A DNA stretch of 64,000 nucleotides. Origin: JAIVGV01 sp036389335. Lineage in GTDB: Bacteria; Acidobacteriota; Blastocatellia; Pyrinomonadales; Pyrinomonadaceae. This document shows positions 14,029 through 22,577 of the stretch, piece after piece; positions within the stretch are counted from its first letter, which is position 1, and each line of letters starts with the position of its first letter. A program made the position numbers and the translations under genes. The notes under the pieces were generated by a model that saw only the letters and a program-made list of their open reading frames with translations, was not told the DNA's origin and did not search any database. The DNA is taken from positions 1-64,000 of the forward strand of contig DASVQC010000003.1 in the NCBI GenBank assembly GCA_036389335.1, read 5' to 3'.

Positions 14029-15414
14029 ATGGCCGAGGATCAAAAACTGTGGGGCGGGCGGTTCACGGGTCGCGCCGACGAGGGCTTCGCCGCCTTCAAC
14101 CGCTCGTTCGGCTTCGACCGCCGCCTCTTCGCGGCGGACGTGCGTGCGAGCCTCGCGCACGGCGAGGGCTTGCGCGAGGCGGGCGTGTTGACCGACGACG
14201 AGGCGGCGCGGATCAAGGGCGGCCTCGAAACCCTGCTCGCGCGCGCCGCGGAGGACGAACACTTCCTCGACGATCCGCGCGCCGAGGACGTGCACTCGTT
14301 CATCGAGTCGCGGCTCGTCGCGCTCGTCGGCGACGCGGGCCGGAAGCTGCACACGGGGCGCAGCCGCAACGATCAGGTCGCGACCGCGATGCGACTCTGG
14401 CTGCGCGAGGAGATCGATGCCATCGACGCGCGCGCGCGCGACGCGCAGTCCGCGCTGCTCGACCTCGCGGAGGCGCACCGCGGGGCGGTCGTGCCCGGCT
14501 ACACGCACCTGCAACGCGCCCAGCCCGTGCTGTTCGCGCACTGGTGCCTCGCCTACTTCGAGATGCTCGCGCGCGACCGCGGGCGGATGCGCGACGCGCG
14601 GCGGCGCACGAACGTTTTGCCGCTCGGCTCCGCCGCGCTCGCCGGGACGAGCTACCCGGTGGATCGCGGGCGGGTCGCGCGCGCCCTTCAGTTCGAGTCG
14701 GTCTCGCGCAACAGCCTCGACGCCGTGAGCGACCGCGACTTCTGCGTCGAGTTCTGCGCGGCGGCGAGTCTGGTCATGGTTCACCTCTCGCGGCTCGCGG
14801 AGGATTTGATCCTCTACGCCTCGACCGAGTTCGGCTTCGTCGAGCTGGGCGACGCCGTCTCGACGGGTTCGAGCCTGATGCCGCAGAAGAAGAACCCGGA
14901 CGCGCTCGAACTCGTGCGCGGCAAGGCGGGCCGCGTCTTCGGGCACACCGTCGCGCTGCTCGCCGCGCTCAAGGGGCTGCCGCTCGCCTACAACAAGGAC
15001 ATGCAGGAGGACAAGGAGGCCGTCTTCGACGCCGCCGACACGCTCTCGGCCTCGCTCGCGGTGGCCGCGACCGTCCTGCGTAACGTCACCCTGCGCGAAG
15101 ACCGCGCGCGCGAGGCCGCGCGCCGCGGTCACATGAACGCGACCGAGCTGGCGGATTATCTCGCGCGCAAGGGCGTCCCCTTCCGCGAGGCGCACGAGGC
15201 GGTCGGGCGCGTCGTGCTGCGCGCCATCGAGCTGGGCGTCGAGTTGGAAGAGTTGCCGGCGGAAGAGATGCGCGCCGCCTCGCCCCTCGTCGGCGAAGAC
15301 GTGTACGCCGCGCTCACGCTCGACGCGACGCTCGCCACCAAATCACAGACGGGCGGGACTTCGCCCGAAAGGGTGCGCGAGGCCCTGCGCGAGGCGCGCG
15401 CGTCGCTCGGTTAG
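14029..15414 (+). CDS. argH: argininosuccinate lyase
   Basis: A 461-residue fumarase/aspartase superfamily enzyme that splits argininosuccinate into arginine and fumarate. It has WGGRFTG at the N-terminus, HTGRSRNDQVAT near residue 108, the TH of GYTHLQRAQP, and the signature GSSLMPQKKNPD with the catalytic Ser. Length matches the family. A GGGGGAG-type Shine-Dalgarno precedes ATG 14029. Divergent from the rest of the arg genes and likely under the same operator. Confidence 0.97.
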   Translation: MAEDQKLWGGRFTGRADEGFAAFNRSFGFDRRLFAADVRASLAHGEGLREAGVLTDDEAARIKGGLETLLARAAEDEHFLDDPRAEDVHSFIESRLVALVGDAGRKLHTGRSRNDQVATAMRLWLREEIDAIDARARDAQSALLDLAEAHRGAVVPGYTHLQRAQPVLFAHWCLAYFEMLARDRGRMRDARRRTNVLPLGSAALAGTSYPVDRGRVARALQFESVSRNSLDAVSDRDFCVEFCAAASLVMVHLSRLAEDLILYASTEFGFVELGDAVSTGSSLMPQKKNPDALELVRGKAGRVFGHTVALLAALKGLPLAYNKDMQEDKEAVFDAADTLSASLAVAATVLRNVTLREDRAREAARRGHMNATELADYLARKGVPFREAHEAVGRVVLRAIELGVELEELPAEEMRAASPLVGEDVYAALTLDATLATKSQTGGTSPERVREALREARASLG

Positions 15415-15527
15415 CGAAGTCGTGCCCCGGCGTCCGTCCCCCCGCGCCCCCCGCGCCCCGGCGGTTAATGCTCCCGTTCCGGATCGAGTTCGCGGCCCGT
15501 GGCTCGGGCTCCCGCCGGCTGAAGGTC

Positions 15528-17456
15528 TCACCCCGCCATCTCGGCGTGGACGGCTGGCCGGGGCGAGGTGAGCTTCGCCTCCGGCAAGAAGCTCTGGAGG
15601 AAGCGGTAGAGTTCTTCCGCCCGACCGTCGGCGGAGAGCGCGGCGAGTTGCTCCAACCCCCTGCGCACCTCTTCCTCGGTGTAGGGGGCGATCTTGCCGA
15701 TGAAGATTTTCGGGTGGTAAGTCTTGGCGGCGTGCTCGTCGGCGGTGTTCAGCTCCTCGAACAGTTTTTCCCCGGCTCGTATCTCGGTGAAGACGATGTT
15801 GATGTCCTCGTAGGGCTTGAGGCCCGACAGGGTGATCGTGTCTTTCGCCAGATCGAGGATGCGCACCGGCGCCCCCATGTCGAGGATGAAGATTTCGCCG
15901 CCCTTGCCCATCGTGCCCGCCTGAAGCACGAGCTGCGCGGCTTCCGGGATGGTCATGAAGTAGCGCACCATGTCGCGGTGCGTGACGGTGACGGGGCCGC
16001 CCTTCCGTATCTGCTCGCGGAAGATCGGGATGACCGAGCCGGTCGAGCCGATGACGTTGCCGAAGCGCACGGCGACGTAGCGCGTGTCGAAGCGCCGATC
16101 CAAATCCTGAATGACCAGCTCGGCGACGCGCTTGGACGCCCCCATCACCGAGGTCGGGCGCACGGCCTTGTCCGTCGAGATGAGGACGAAGACCTCGACG
16201 CCGAAGTCGCCCGCGATCTCGCCGAGCGCGCGCGTCGCGAGCGTGTTGTTCTTCACCGCCTCCGCCGGGTTCGACTCCATCATCGGCACGTGCTTGTGCG
16301 CCGCCGCGTGGAGGACGACCTGCGGGCGGTGGGCGTCGAAGATCGAGGCCATCCTGCCGCGGTCGCCCACGTCGCCGACGAGCGCGACGACGTCGAGCGC
16401 GGGGTAGGCGGCGCGCAGCTCGCGGTCGATCTCGAAGAGCGCGAACTCGGCGCGCTCGACGAGCAGCAGGCGCGCCGGGTGGAAGCGCGCCACCTGCCGC
16501 GCCAGCTCCGAGCCGATGGAGCCGCCCGCGCCCGTCACCATCACGGTCTTGCAGGCGAGGAAACTTCGCACCTCGGCCTCTTCGAGCTGGACGGGCTCGC
16601 GCCCCAGCAGGTCTTCGATCTGCACGTCGCGGATGCGGGTGAACGTGACGCGCCCTTGCAGGATGTCGTGCAGGCCGGGGATGACGCGCACCCGGACGGG
16701 GATGCGCTCGCAGATGTCGAGGATGCGCCGGAAGTTCTCGCGCGAGGCGCGGACGACCGTGACGATCACGTGATCGATGTCGAGGTCTTTGACGAGCCGC
16801 GGCAGATCGTCCGTGCCGCCCAGCACGCGCACGCCCTGAATCAAAGAGCCCTGCTTGTTCAACTCGTCGTCCACGAAGCCCTGGATCGAGAGGCGCAGGT
16901 CGTCGCGGCTCTTGATCTCTCTGGCCGCCAGCATCCCGGCGCGGCCCGCGCCGATGAGCAGCACGCGCTGCTTGTGCCCGCCGCCCGGCTGCGCGTCCTC
17001 GCGCCGCTTCTCGCGCCGCTCGTAGACGACGCGCCTGAGCACGCGCGCGGCGAGCACGCCGCCGAAGGCGAAGGCCGCGTCCATCAGGATCACCGAGAGC
17101 GGGACGCGCCACGCCTCCATCGACTCGGGCAGCCCCAGCCGCAGCCCCAGCAGCGTGACGGACGACCACCACGCGGCGACGAAGAAACTCTTCACCTCGG
17201 CCAGCCCGATGTAGCGCCAGATGAAGGTGTAGACGCCCGCCATGAGCAGCGCCAGGAGCTGCACGAGGACGACGTAGGGGAGCTGGATCATCTCCCGCTG
17301 CAATTCGTCCGGCGGCACGTGGAAGTCGAACCGCAGCAGGTAGGCCAGCGCGAACGCCGACGCCAGCGCCGCCACGTCCACGGCGAGTTGATAGCGTTTG
17401 GTGTGCAGCTTTCGCAGCCCCAGCCGCGAACCGTTCTTTCCGTTTTCGTTGCTCAT
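15528..17456 (-). CDS. membrane-bound nucleotide-sugar epimerase/dehydratase (FlaA1/CapD type)
   Basis: A 642-residue polysaccharide-biosynthesis protein. Residues about 20-170 contain four transmembrane helices. A cytoplasmic CoA-binding-like region with IGAGRAG follows, then an SDR domain with VTGAGGSIGSELARQ near residue 290 and the SSDKAV-like STDKAVRPTSVMGASKR segment. Such enzymes (PglF, WbpM, CapD) are UDP-GlcNAc 4,6-dehydratases or C4/C5 epimerases. It is the last gene of the leftward exopolysaccharide locus. I use ATG 17456; the open frame extends 21 codons further without family similarity. Confidence 0.9.
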   Translation of the reverse strand: MSNENGKNGSRLGLRKLHTKRYQLAVDVAALASAFALAYLLRFDFHVPPDELQREMIQLPYVVLVQLLALLMAGVYTFIWRYIGLAEVKSFFVAAWWSSVTLLGLRLGLPESMEAWRVPLSVILMDAAFAFGGVLAARVLRRVVYERREKRREDAQPGGGHKQRVLLIGAGRAGMLAAREIKSRDDLRLSIQGFVDDELNKQGSLIQGVRVLGGTDDLPRLVKDLDIDHVIVTVVRASRENFRRILDICERIPVRVRVIPGLHDILQGRVTFTRIRDVQIEDLLGREPVQLEEAEVRSFLACKTVMVTGAGGSIGSELARQVARFHPARLLLVERAEFALFEIDRELRAAYPALDVVALVGDVGDRGRMASIFDAHRPQVVLHAAAHKHVPMMESNPAEAVKNNTLATRALGEIAGDFGVEVFVLISTDKAVRPTSVMGASKRVAELVIQDLDRRFDTRYVAVRFGNVIGSTGSVIPIFREQIRKGGPVTVTHRDMVRYFMTIPEAAQLVLQAGTMGKGGEIFILDMGAPVRILDLAKDTITLSGLKPYEDINIVFTEIRAGEKLFEELNTADEHAAKTYHPKIFIGKIAPYTEEEVRRGLEQLAALSADGRAEELYRFLQSFLPEAKLTSPRPAVHAEMAG

Positions 17457-17540
17457 AAAACTCGGGCGCTTCGACGCGTGCCGCACACGCCGCGTCGGAG
17501 TGCCGCCTCCCGGAAGCAAGCTACCTACTCGCGTAGGCTG

Positions 17541-18317
17541 TCAAATCGTCGTCATCCGCGCCGCCTCTTCGGCGGGGGACTCTCGCGCCGCCTCTGCGCC
17601 CCGCGCCAGCACCTCGGCGAGCGTCGGCGGCGGCGCTCTGTGTGGCAGGACGACGGCGAGCGCCGTCCGCCACAAGACTTGGGCGTCCACGCGCCAGCTA
17701 CGCCCGCGCAGGTAATCCGCGTAGCCCGCGAGCTTATAGGGTTGCAGCGCGTCGGTGTAGAACCTCTCGCGGTCGCCCCGCACCTCCGCGAGCAGCGCCT
17801 CCTCGTTGCGCAGGCGCAGCGTGACGGGATCGGTCAGCCCCGGTCGCGCTTCGAGCACGAGCCGCCACGCCGCGCTCCCCCTGTCGACGTAGCGCGGCAC
17901 CTCCGGTCGCGGGCCGACCAGAGACATCTCGCCCCGCACCACGTTCCACAAACTCGGCAGCTCGTCGAGCTTCGACTTGCGTAAGGCGCGACCAACGCGC
18001 GTCACGCGCGCGTCGCCCGCCGCCGTCACCTGCGCGCCGCCCGTGCCGGCGCGCATCGTCCGCAGCTTGTAGAGCGTGAACGTGCGTCCGCGGCGACCGA
18101 CGCGCTCCTGCCTGAAAAAGACGGGGAGGCCCGAGGTGGCCGCGACCAGAAGCGACGACAGCGCGACGAGCGGCGAGGCCGCGACGAGCGCGGCCAAAGC
18201 GATCAGCATCTCGACCGGGCGCGGCATCCCCGCTTTGACTTCGTGTTCCGTGGCCGTCAGGCCGATCAACTGTTGCTCGCCCATGTTCGTGTGGTCCGTT
18301 CCGAGCGCCCGCGCCAT
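17541..18317 (-). CDS. initiating undecaprenyl-phosphate sugar transferase
   Basis: A 258-residue bacterial sugar transferase of the PglC/WcaJ C-terminal type. After one hydrophobic helix (about residues 35-55) come FFRQERVGRRGRTF, KLRTMR, the KSKLDELPSLWNVVRGEMSL core and GPRPEVP. It transfers a sugar-1-phosphate from a UDP-sugar to undecaprenyl phosphate to start each repeat unit. ATG 18317 lies four bases after the stop of the beta-helix gene; ATG 18284 is an alternative. The last residues run past the normal end by a short basic tail. Confidence 0.9.
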   Translation of the reverse strand: MARALGTDHTNMGEQQLIGLTATEHEVKAGMPRPVEMLIALAALVAASPLVALSSLLVAATSGLPVFFRQERVGRRGRTFTLYKLRTMRAGTGGAQVTAAGDARVTRVGRALRKSKLDELPSLWNVVRGEMSLVGPRPEVPRYVDRGSAAWRLVLEARPGLTDPVTLRLRNEEALLAEVRGDRERFYTDALQPYKLAGYADYLRGRSWRVDAQVLWRTALAVVLPHRAPPPTLAEVLARGAEAARESPAEEAARMTTI

Positions 18318-18321
18318 TTTT

Positions 18322-19920
18322 TCAGGACACCTTGAGCAGCACGAAGACGTTGAACTCCGGCGTGGTCTGCGCCGGCGCGGAGTCGGCGCCGACTGGCTTC
18401 GCGATCTTCTGCGCGCCCATCGGCAGGCGCAGCGGCTTGCCGTCGTAAGTCCCGGCGAGGACGGGCGCGGCGAAAAAATTCTGCGCGCTCCGCACTTCAA
18501 ACTTCGCGCCGCGCGCGATGACGCCGCTCACGTCCGCCTCCACCGCCTCGCGCCGCTCCCAGTTGTAGACGACGACGTGCGCGCGCCCCGCCTCGTACAG
18601 GTTCGGGCGGACGAAGACTTTGACGCCCGCCGGACGCCCCGCCTCGACCGCGCCCCAACTGCCGCCCCGGTCGAAGCCCGTCGCGCCCTGCCAACCGGCG
18701 AAGTCGAGCGCCCGGCCCTGAAAGCTGAACGACGCCGCGCGCCCCGCTCCGTAATACGTGTTGCCGTCCCACGCGTAGGCGGAGGCGGCGACTCCCTGCG
18801 GGAGCGTCAGTTCGAGCAGTCGTTCGGGGCCGTAGAAGGTGTTGCCCGTCACCGTCGCGGAGAGCCAGTCGGCGACGGAGACGACCGGCGAGCCATTCGC
18901 GAAGTAGTTGTCCTTCACGGTCAGGTCTCTGTTGTTCGCCGCCTCGTAGTGGAGGCGCACGTTCGGCTTGGCCTCGTCCTCGGTCGGCGTCTCGTAGGTG
19001 TAGTTAGAGATGAGCGCGATGCGCCCGGCGGGGCGGCGACCCCCGACGAGGATGTTGTCGTAGCGCGCGCCCGCCGGGGCGCCGTTGTCGAAAGAGACGT
19101 TGCCCTCGAAGTGCAAGCCGTCGAGCGCGCCCTCTTCCGCGTAGGCGTGTACGCCCCAGCCGTACTGGCGGAAGATGACGTTGTCGCGGATGAGCTTCGT
19201 GCCCTCCTCGTTCTGCGTGTAGACGCCGTGGCCGTGGCCGCGGTCGATCTCGCGCCAGCCGTTGTTGTAGATGATGTTGCCGTAGAGTTCCGCGCCCACC
19301 GCCGAGCTCCAGAAGCCGAAGCCGTTGCCGCCGTCGTGCACGACGAGGTTGATGAACTTCGTGTGCGCGCCCTCCACCTCGACGCACGTCGGCCTCTCGT
19401 TCGCGCGATCCGTGTCCGAGTTCGTCACCTCGAAGCCCCAGAACGTCGTCCACTCGCCGCCGACCGCGAGCGACCCGTCGATTGTCGCGCGCTCGCCTGC
19501 CGACTGCGCGACGAGGATCGGCTTGTCCTCCGTCCCCGAGAGCCTGCTCTTGAACCTCCCCTTGTAGGTTCCGCCGCGCAGCCAGAGCGTGTCGCCCGGC
19601 TTGAGCTTCGACTCCCTTGAGAGCGCGCTCGCCAAATCCCACGGGCGGTTTTTGCTCCCGTCGCCGTCCGACCTGCCGTCGGGCGCGGCGTAAACTTGCG
19701 CCCCGCGCGTCGCCCGCGGGCGCGAAGGCGGCGGCGCGGCTGATTCGCCGGCATCGGAAGCCCCGGCGATTGACGATCCGCCGCCGCCGGCATTGACGTT
19801 GACCCCGCCGCGCGCGACGCCCACGTGCTTCGAGCGGATGACGAACGCCGCCGCGAGCAGCGCGCAGAGCGCGACGACTCCGGCGAGGGCAAGTCGTGTT
19901 GAAGGTCGATCACGGCGCAT
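18322..19920 (-). CDS. membrane-anchored right-handed parallel beta-helix protein
   Basis: A 532-residue protein with an N-terminal signal anchor (residues 9-30), a Gly/Ser/Ala-rich linker to about residue 75, then repeating strand turns such as NLVVHDGGNGFGFW, NIIYNNGWREIDRGHGHGVY and NVSFDNGAP typical of pectate-lyase-like beta-helices. The fold is shared by polysaccharide lyases and epimerases and by some surface proteins. Within this locus it may trim or epimerise the polymer in the periplasm. I start at ATG 19920, right before the signal sequence. Confidence 0.8.
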   Translation of the reverse strand: MRRDRPSTRLALAGVVALCALLAAAFVIRSKHVGVARGGVNVNAGGGGSSIAGASDAGESAAPPPSRPRATRGAQVYAAPDGRSDGDGSKNRPWDLASALSRESKLKPGDTLWLRGGTYKGRFKSRLSGTEDKPILVAQSAGERATIDGSLAVGGEWTTFWGFEVTNSDTDRANERPTCVEVEGAHTKFINLVVHDGGNGFGFWSSAVGAELYGNIIYNNGWREIDRGHGHGVYTQNEEGTKLIRDNVIFRQYGWGVHAYAEEGALDGLHFEGNVSFDNGAPAGARYDNILVGGRRPAGRIALISNYTYETPTEDEAKPNVRLHYEAANNRDLTVKDNYFANGSPVVSVADWLSATVTGNTFYGPERLLELTLPQGVAASAYAWDGNTYYGAGRAASFSFQGRALDFAGWQGATGFDRGGSWGAVEAGRPAGVKVFVRPNLYEAGRAHVVVYNWERREAVEADVSGVIARGAKFEVRSAQNFFAAPVLAGTYDGKPLRLPMGAQKIAKPVGADSAPAQTTPEFNVFVLLKVS

Positions 19921-19946
19921 CAAAATTTTTCTTACGTGTAGCCGCC

Positions 19947-21296
19947 TCAGCGGCGTCTTCGGGCGCAGATGTCTTTCACCGTGTCCGCGACGTGCGCCGA
20001 CTCCTCTTCGCGCATCCCCGGAAAGATCGGCAGGCTGACGAGTCGCTCCCACACGGACGAGGCGACGGGGAAATCCTCCGGCGTCCAGCCGAACGTCTCT
20101 CCGTAGTAGGGGTGCAGGTGCAGCGGTCGCCAGTGGACGGAGCAGCCCACGCCCGCGCCCTTCAACTCTTCGACGAAACGGTTGCGATCAATCGAGAGTC
20201 GTTCGAGGTTCAGCCTGATCGGAAAGAGGTGCCACGCGTGGATGCGGTCGGCGTCCGTCGGCGGCAACTCGATCTCCTCCACGCCGCCTAACGCATCGAA
20301 GTAAAAACGCGCGATGCCCTCGCGCCCGCGCCGCATCTCTTCGGCGCGCGCGAGCTGGTGGATGCCTATCCCGGCGGCGATGTCCGTCAGGTTGTACTTG
20401 TAGCCCGGCGCGACGATCTTGTAGTCCCAGCCGCCGCCCGAATACCTCTCCCACGCGTCGTGCGACAGCCCGTGCAGCGACATCAGGCGCATCCGCTCGG
20501 CGAGCCGCGCGTCGTCGGTCGTCGCCATGCCGCCCTCGCCCGTCGTGATCGTCTTGTTGGCGTAGAAGGAGAAGCAACTGACATCCGCCGTCCCCTCGCC
20601 GCAACGCTGCCACGCCGCTCCTTCATCTTTGCGCCACGCCGCCGGGAAGGCGTGCGCCGCGTCTTCGACGATCCACAGGCCGTGGCGCGCGGCGAACTCT
20701 CTGAGCGCGCCCGCGTCCAACATCAGGCCGCCCACGTGAACCGGCATCACGCCGACGACCGACAACTTTTCCGCGGGCGACTTCCCCGACGCCCCGCCCG
20801 GCGTCCAGCCCTCTTTCAGCCGCGCCAGCTTCCGCCCGGCGTCTTCGAGGCTCATGTTCGTCGTCACCGGATCGCAGTCCACGAGCACGGGCAGCGCGCC
20901 CTGATAGCGGACGACTTCGGCGGTCGCCGCGAACGTCATCGTCGGCACGAGCACCGCCTGACCGGCGCGCAGCCCCAACGCTTCGACCGCGAGGTGCAGC
21001 GCCGCCGTGCAGGAGTTGAGGGCGACGGCGTGGCGCGCCCCGACGCGCGCGGCGAACTCCTGCTCGAAGCGCCTGACGCGCGCGCCCGTCGTCAGCCAGC
21101 CGGAGCGCAGCGCGGCGACCACTTCCTCGATCTCCGCCTCGCCGATCTGCGGGCGGAAGAAAGGGACTTTGACGCCCGCCGCGGGATCGCCGGCGGCGCG
21201 GGGTGAAGTGTCGTCAACGTCTTGAAGCGCGGCTGCGCGTGAAGCGACGCCCTCCGCCGTGTCGTGCCGTTCGAGAACGGGGTTAGAATTTTTCAT
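19947..21296 (-). CDS. DegT/DnrJ/EryC1 sugar aminotransferase
   Basis: A 449-residue PLP enzyme that aminates nucleotide-linked keto-sugars, or acts as a related dehydratase. The PLP Lys is in YANKTITTGEGG; NSCTAALHL binds the phosphate and WIVEDAAHA carries the ring-pairing Asp. About 40 residues before VPFFRPQIGEAE are an unusual, poorly conserved leader. Probably uses the keto-sugar made by the FlaA1/CapD-type enzyme of the same locus. Confidence 0.92.
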   Translation of the reverse strand: MKNSNPVLERHDTAEGVASRAAALQDVDDTSPRAAGDPAAGVKVPFFRPQIGEAEIEEVVAALRSGWLTTGARVRRFEQEFAARVGARHAVALNSCTAALHLAVEALGLRAGQAVLVPTMTFAATAEVVRYQGALPVLVDCDPVTTNMSLEDAGRKLARLKEGWTPGGASGKSPAEKLSVVGVMPVHVGGLMLDAGALREFAARHGLWIVEDAAHAFPAAWRKDEGAAWQRCGEGTADVSCFSFYANKTITTGEGGMATTDDARLAERMRLMSLHGLSHDAWERYSGGGWDYKIVAPGYKYNLTDIAAGIGIHQLARAEEMRRGREGIARFYFDALGGVEEIELPPTDADRIHAWHLFPIRLNLERLSIDRNRFVEELKGAGVGCSVHWRPLHLHPYYGETFGWTPEDFPVASSVWERLVSLPIFPGMREEESAHVADTVKDICARRRR

Positions 21297-21335
21297 AAGC
21301 TCTGATTTATTGGTCGTGCCCTGATCTGATTTCTA

Positions 21336-21431
21336 CTCCGTGCCCCCCCCGTGCCCTCTGTGCCTCTGTGGTGAATGTTTTTTGATCCTGACTCACCACA
21401 GAGTCACAGAGTTCACAGAGCGGGCACAGAG
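21336..21431. repeat. palindrome of CTCTGTG/CACAGAG words
   Basis: The left arm (21336-21375) reads as CCGTGCC, CTCTGTGCC and CTCTGTGGTGAAT words; the right arm (21393-21431) as TCACCACAGAG, TCACAGAG, TTCACAGAG and GGGCACAGAG. A short loop separates them. It fills the 160-base gap between the aminotransferase and the glycosyltransferase. Related words occur at 39810-39930 and 46591-46708. Confidence 0.8.
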
Positions 21432-21458
21432 AAATGCTGAAGCCGGGACACTGCTGAT

Positions 21459-22577
21459 TTATTCCGCGCCCTGCGCGCGCGGCTCGAAGTGCCCGGCTCG
21501 CCCGCGCCGGTCGCGCCAGCGGTTCCAAAACTTGAAGAGGCCCGCGAGGAAGCCGAACCCGTAGGCCAGATGAAGCGTCGCGAAAGCCGCGGGCAGGAGC
21601 GGCAGCAGCCGCCACCCGTTCTTGCGCGCCGTCAGCGCGGAGGCGCACAGGTTGGCCGCGGCGTAGGCGACGGCGAGCGCCGCGAGCGCGAGCCGCGCCG
21701 CGACGAAGAACGGCGACAGCAAACTCAGGATCGACAACGCGGCGGCGAACGTCGGCGGCGCGAACTGCCGCGCGCTCATCTGCCGCGGGTGCTTCTGCAT
21801 GACGCGCACCTTCCAGTAGCCGTACTGGAAATACTGCCGCCGCAGAGACCGGAGCGTGCCGCGGCTGTAATAGCGCGCGCGAATTTCCGGCGCGAGCAGG
21901 AGCCGCGCGCCGAGCGCGCGCAGGCGGTAGTTGTACTCGTCGTCCTGATTGCGGATCAGCTCCTCGTCGAACAGCCCCGCCCTCTCAATCGCGCGCCGCG
22001 TGTAAGCCGGGAAGGCGATGGAATCGACGAGCATCCGCCGATCCCTGACGGTGCGGAACGCCGATCCGCCCACGCCGAAACTCGAACTCATCGCCGCGGC
22101 GATGGCGCGCGCCGTCGCGGTCTCGCCCACGGTCTCGATAGGCCCCCCGACGCCCTCGACCCGCTCGCGCGCCAGACACTCGACGCAGCGGCGCACGTAG
22201 TCCGAGGCGATCTCGCAGTGCCCGTCCACGCGCACGACGACCTCGCCGCGCGCCGCGCGCAGCGCCGCGTTGAGCGCCGTCGGCGCGATCCGCCCAGGGT
22301 TGTCGACGAGCCGCAGACGCGCGTGGCGCGCTTGCAACGACGCGACGATCTCGCGCGTGCCGTCCGTCGACATCCCGTCGGCGACGATGATCTCGACGCG
22401 CCCCGGCGGGTAGTCTTGCGCGAGCACCGCGCCGAGGCTGCGCGCGATGAACGCCGCCTCGTCGCGGACGGGCATGACGACCGTGACGAACGGCTGATCG
22501 CCCGCGTTCGCGCCCGCGCTCGTGTTCGTGTTCGCGCCCGCGCTCGTGTCCGTGTTCGTGTTCGTGTTCGTGCTCAC
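21459..22577 (-). CDS. family 2 glycosyltransferase with membrane C-terminus
   Basis: A 372-residue inverting glycosyltransferase. The GT-A domain shows VVMPVRDEA, ADGMSTDGT, the VRVDGHCE DxD-like site and NQDDEYNYRL. About residues 265-345 contain three hydrophobic helices. The GTG start at 22577 overlaps the upstream stop (GTGA). The first ~25 residues are almost only Asn, Thr, Ser, Ala and Gly, encoded by a hexanucleotide microsatellite (22500-22572), so length variants would stay in frame. Confidence 0.88.
   Translation of the reverse strand: MSTNTNTNTDTSAGANTNTSAGANAGDQPFVTVVMPVRDEAAFIARSLGAVLAQDYPPGRVEIIVADGMSTDGTREIVASLQARHARLRLVDNPGRIAPTALNAALRAARGEVVVRVDGHCEIASDYVRRCVECLARERVEGVGGPIETVGETATARAIAAAMSSSFGVGGSAFRTVRDRRMLVDSIAFPAYTRRAIERAGLFDEELIRNQDDEYNYRLRALGARLLLAPEIRARYYSRGTLRSLRRQYFQYGYWKVRVMQKHPRQMSARQFAPPTFAAALSILSLLSPFFVAARLALAALAVAYAAANLCASALTARKNGWRLLPLLPAAFATLHLAYGFGFLAGLFKFWNRWRDRRGRAGHFEPRAQGAE

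Noticed and set aside
15468..17984. 838-codon open frame on the + strand opposite the FlaA1/CapD-type and sugar-transferase genes
   Set aside because: It is the mirror of strongly GC-biased codons of real genes; its protein is Arg/Asp/His-rich without domains.
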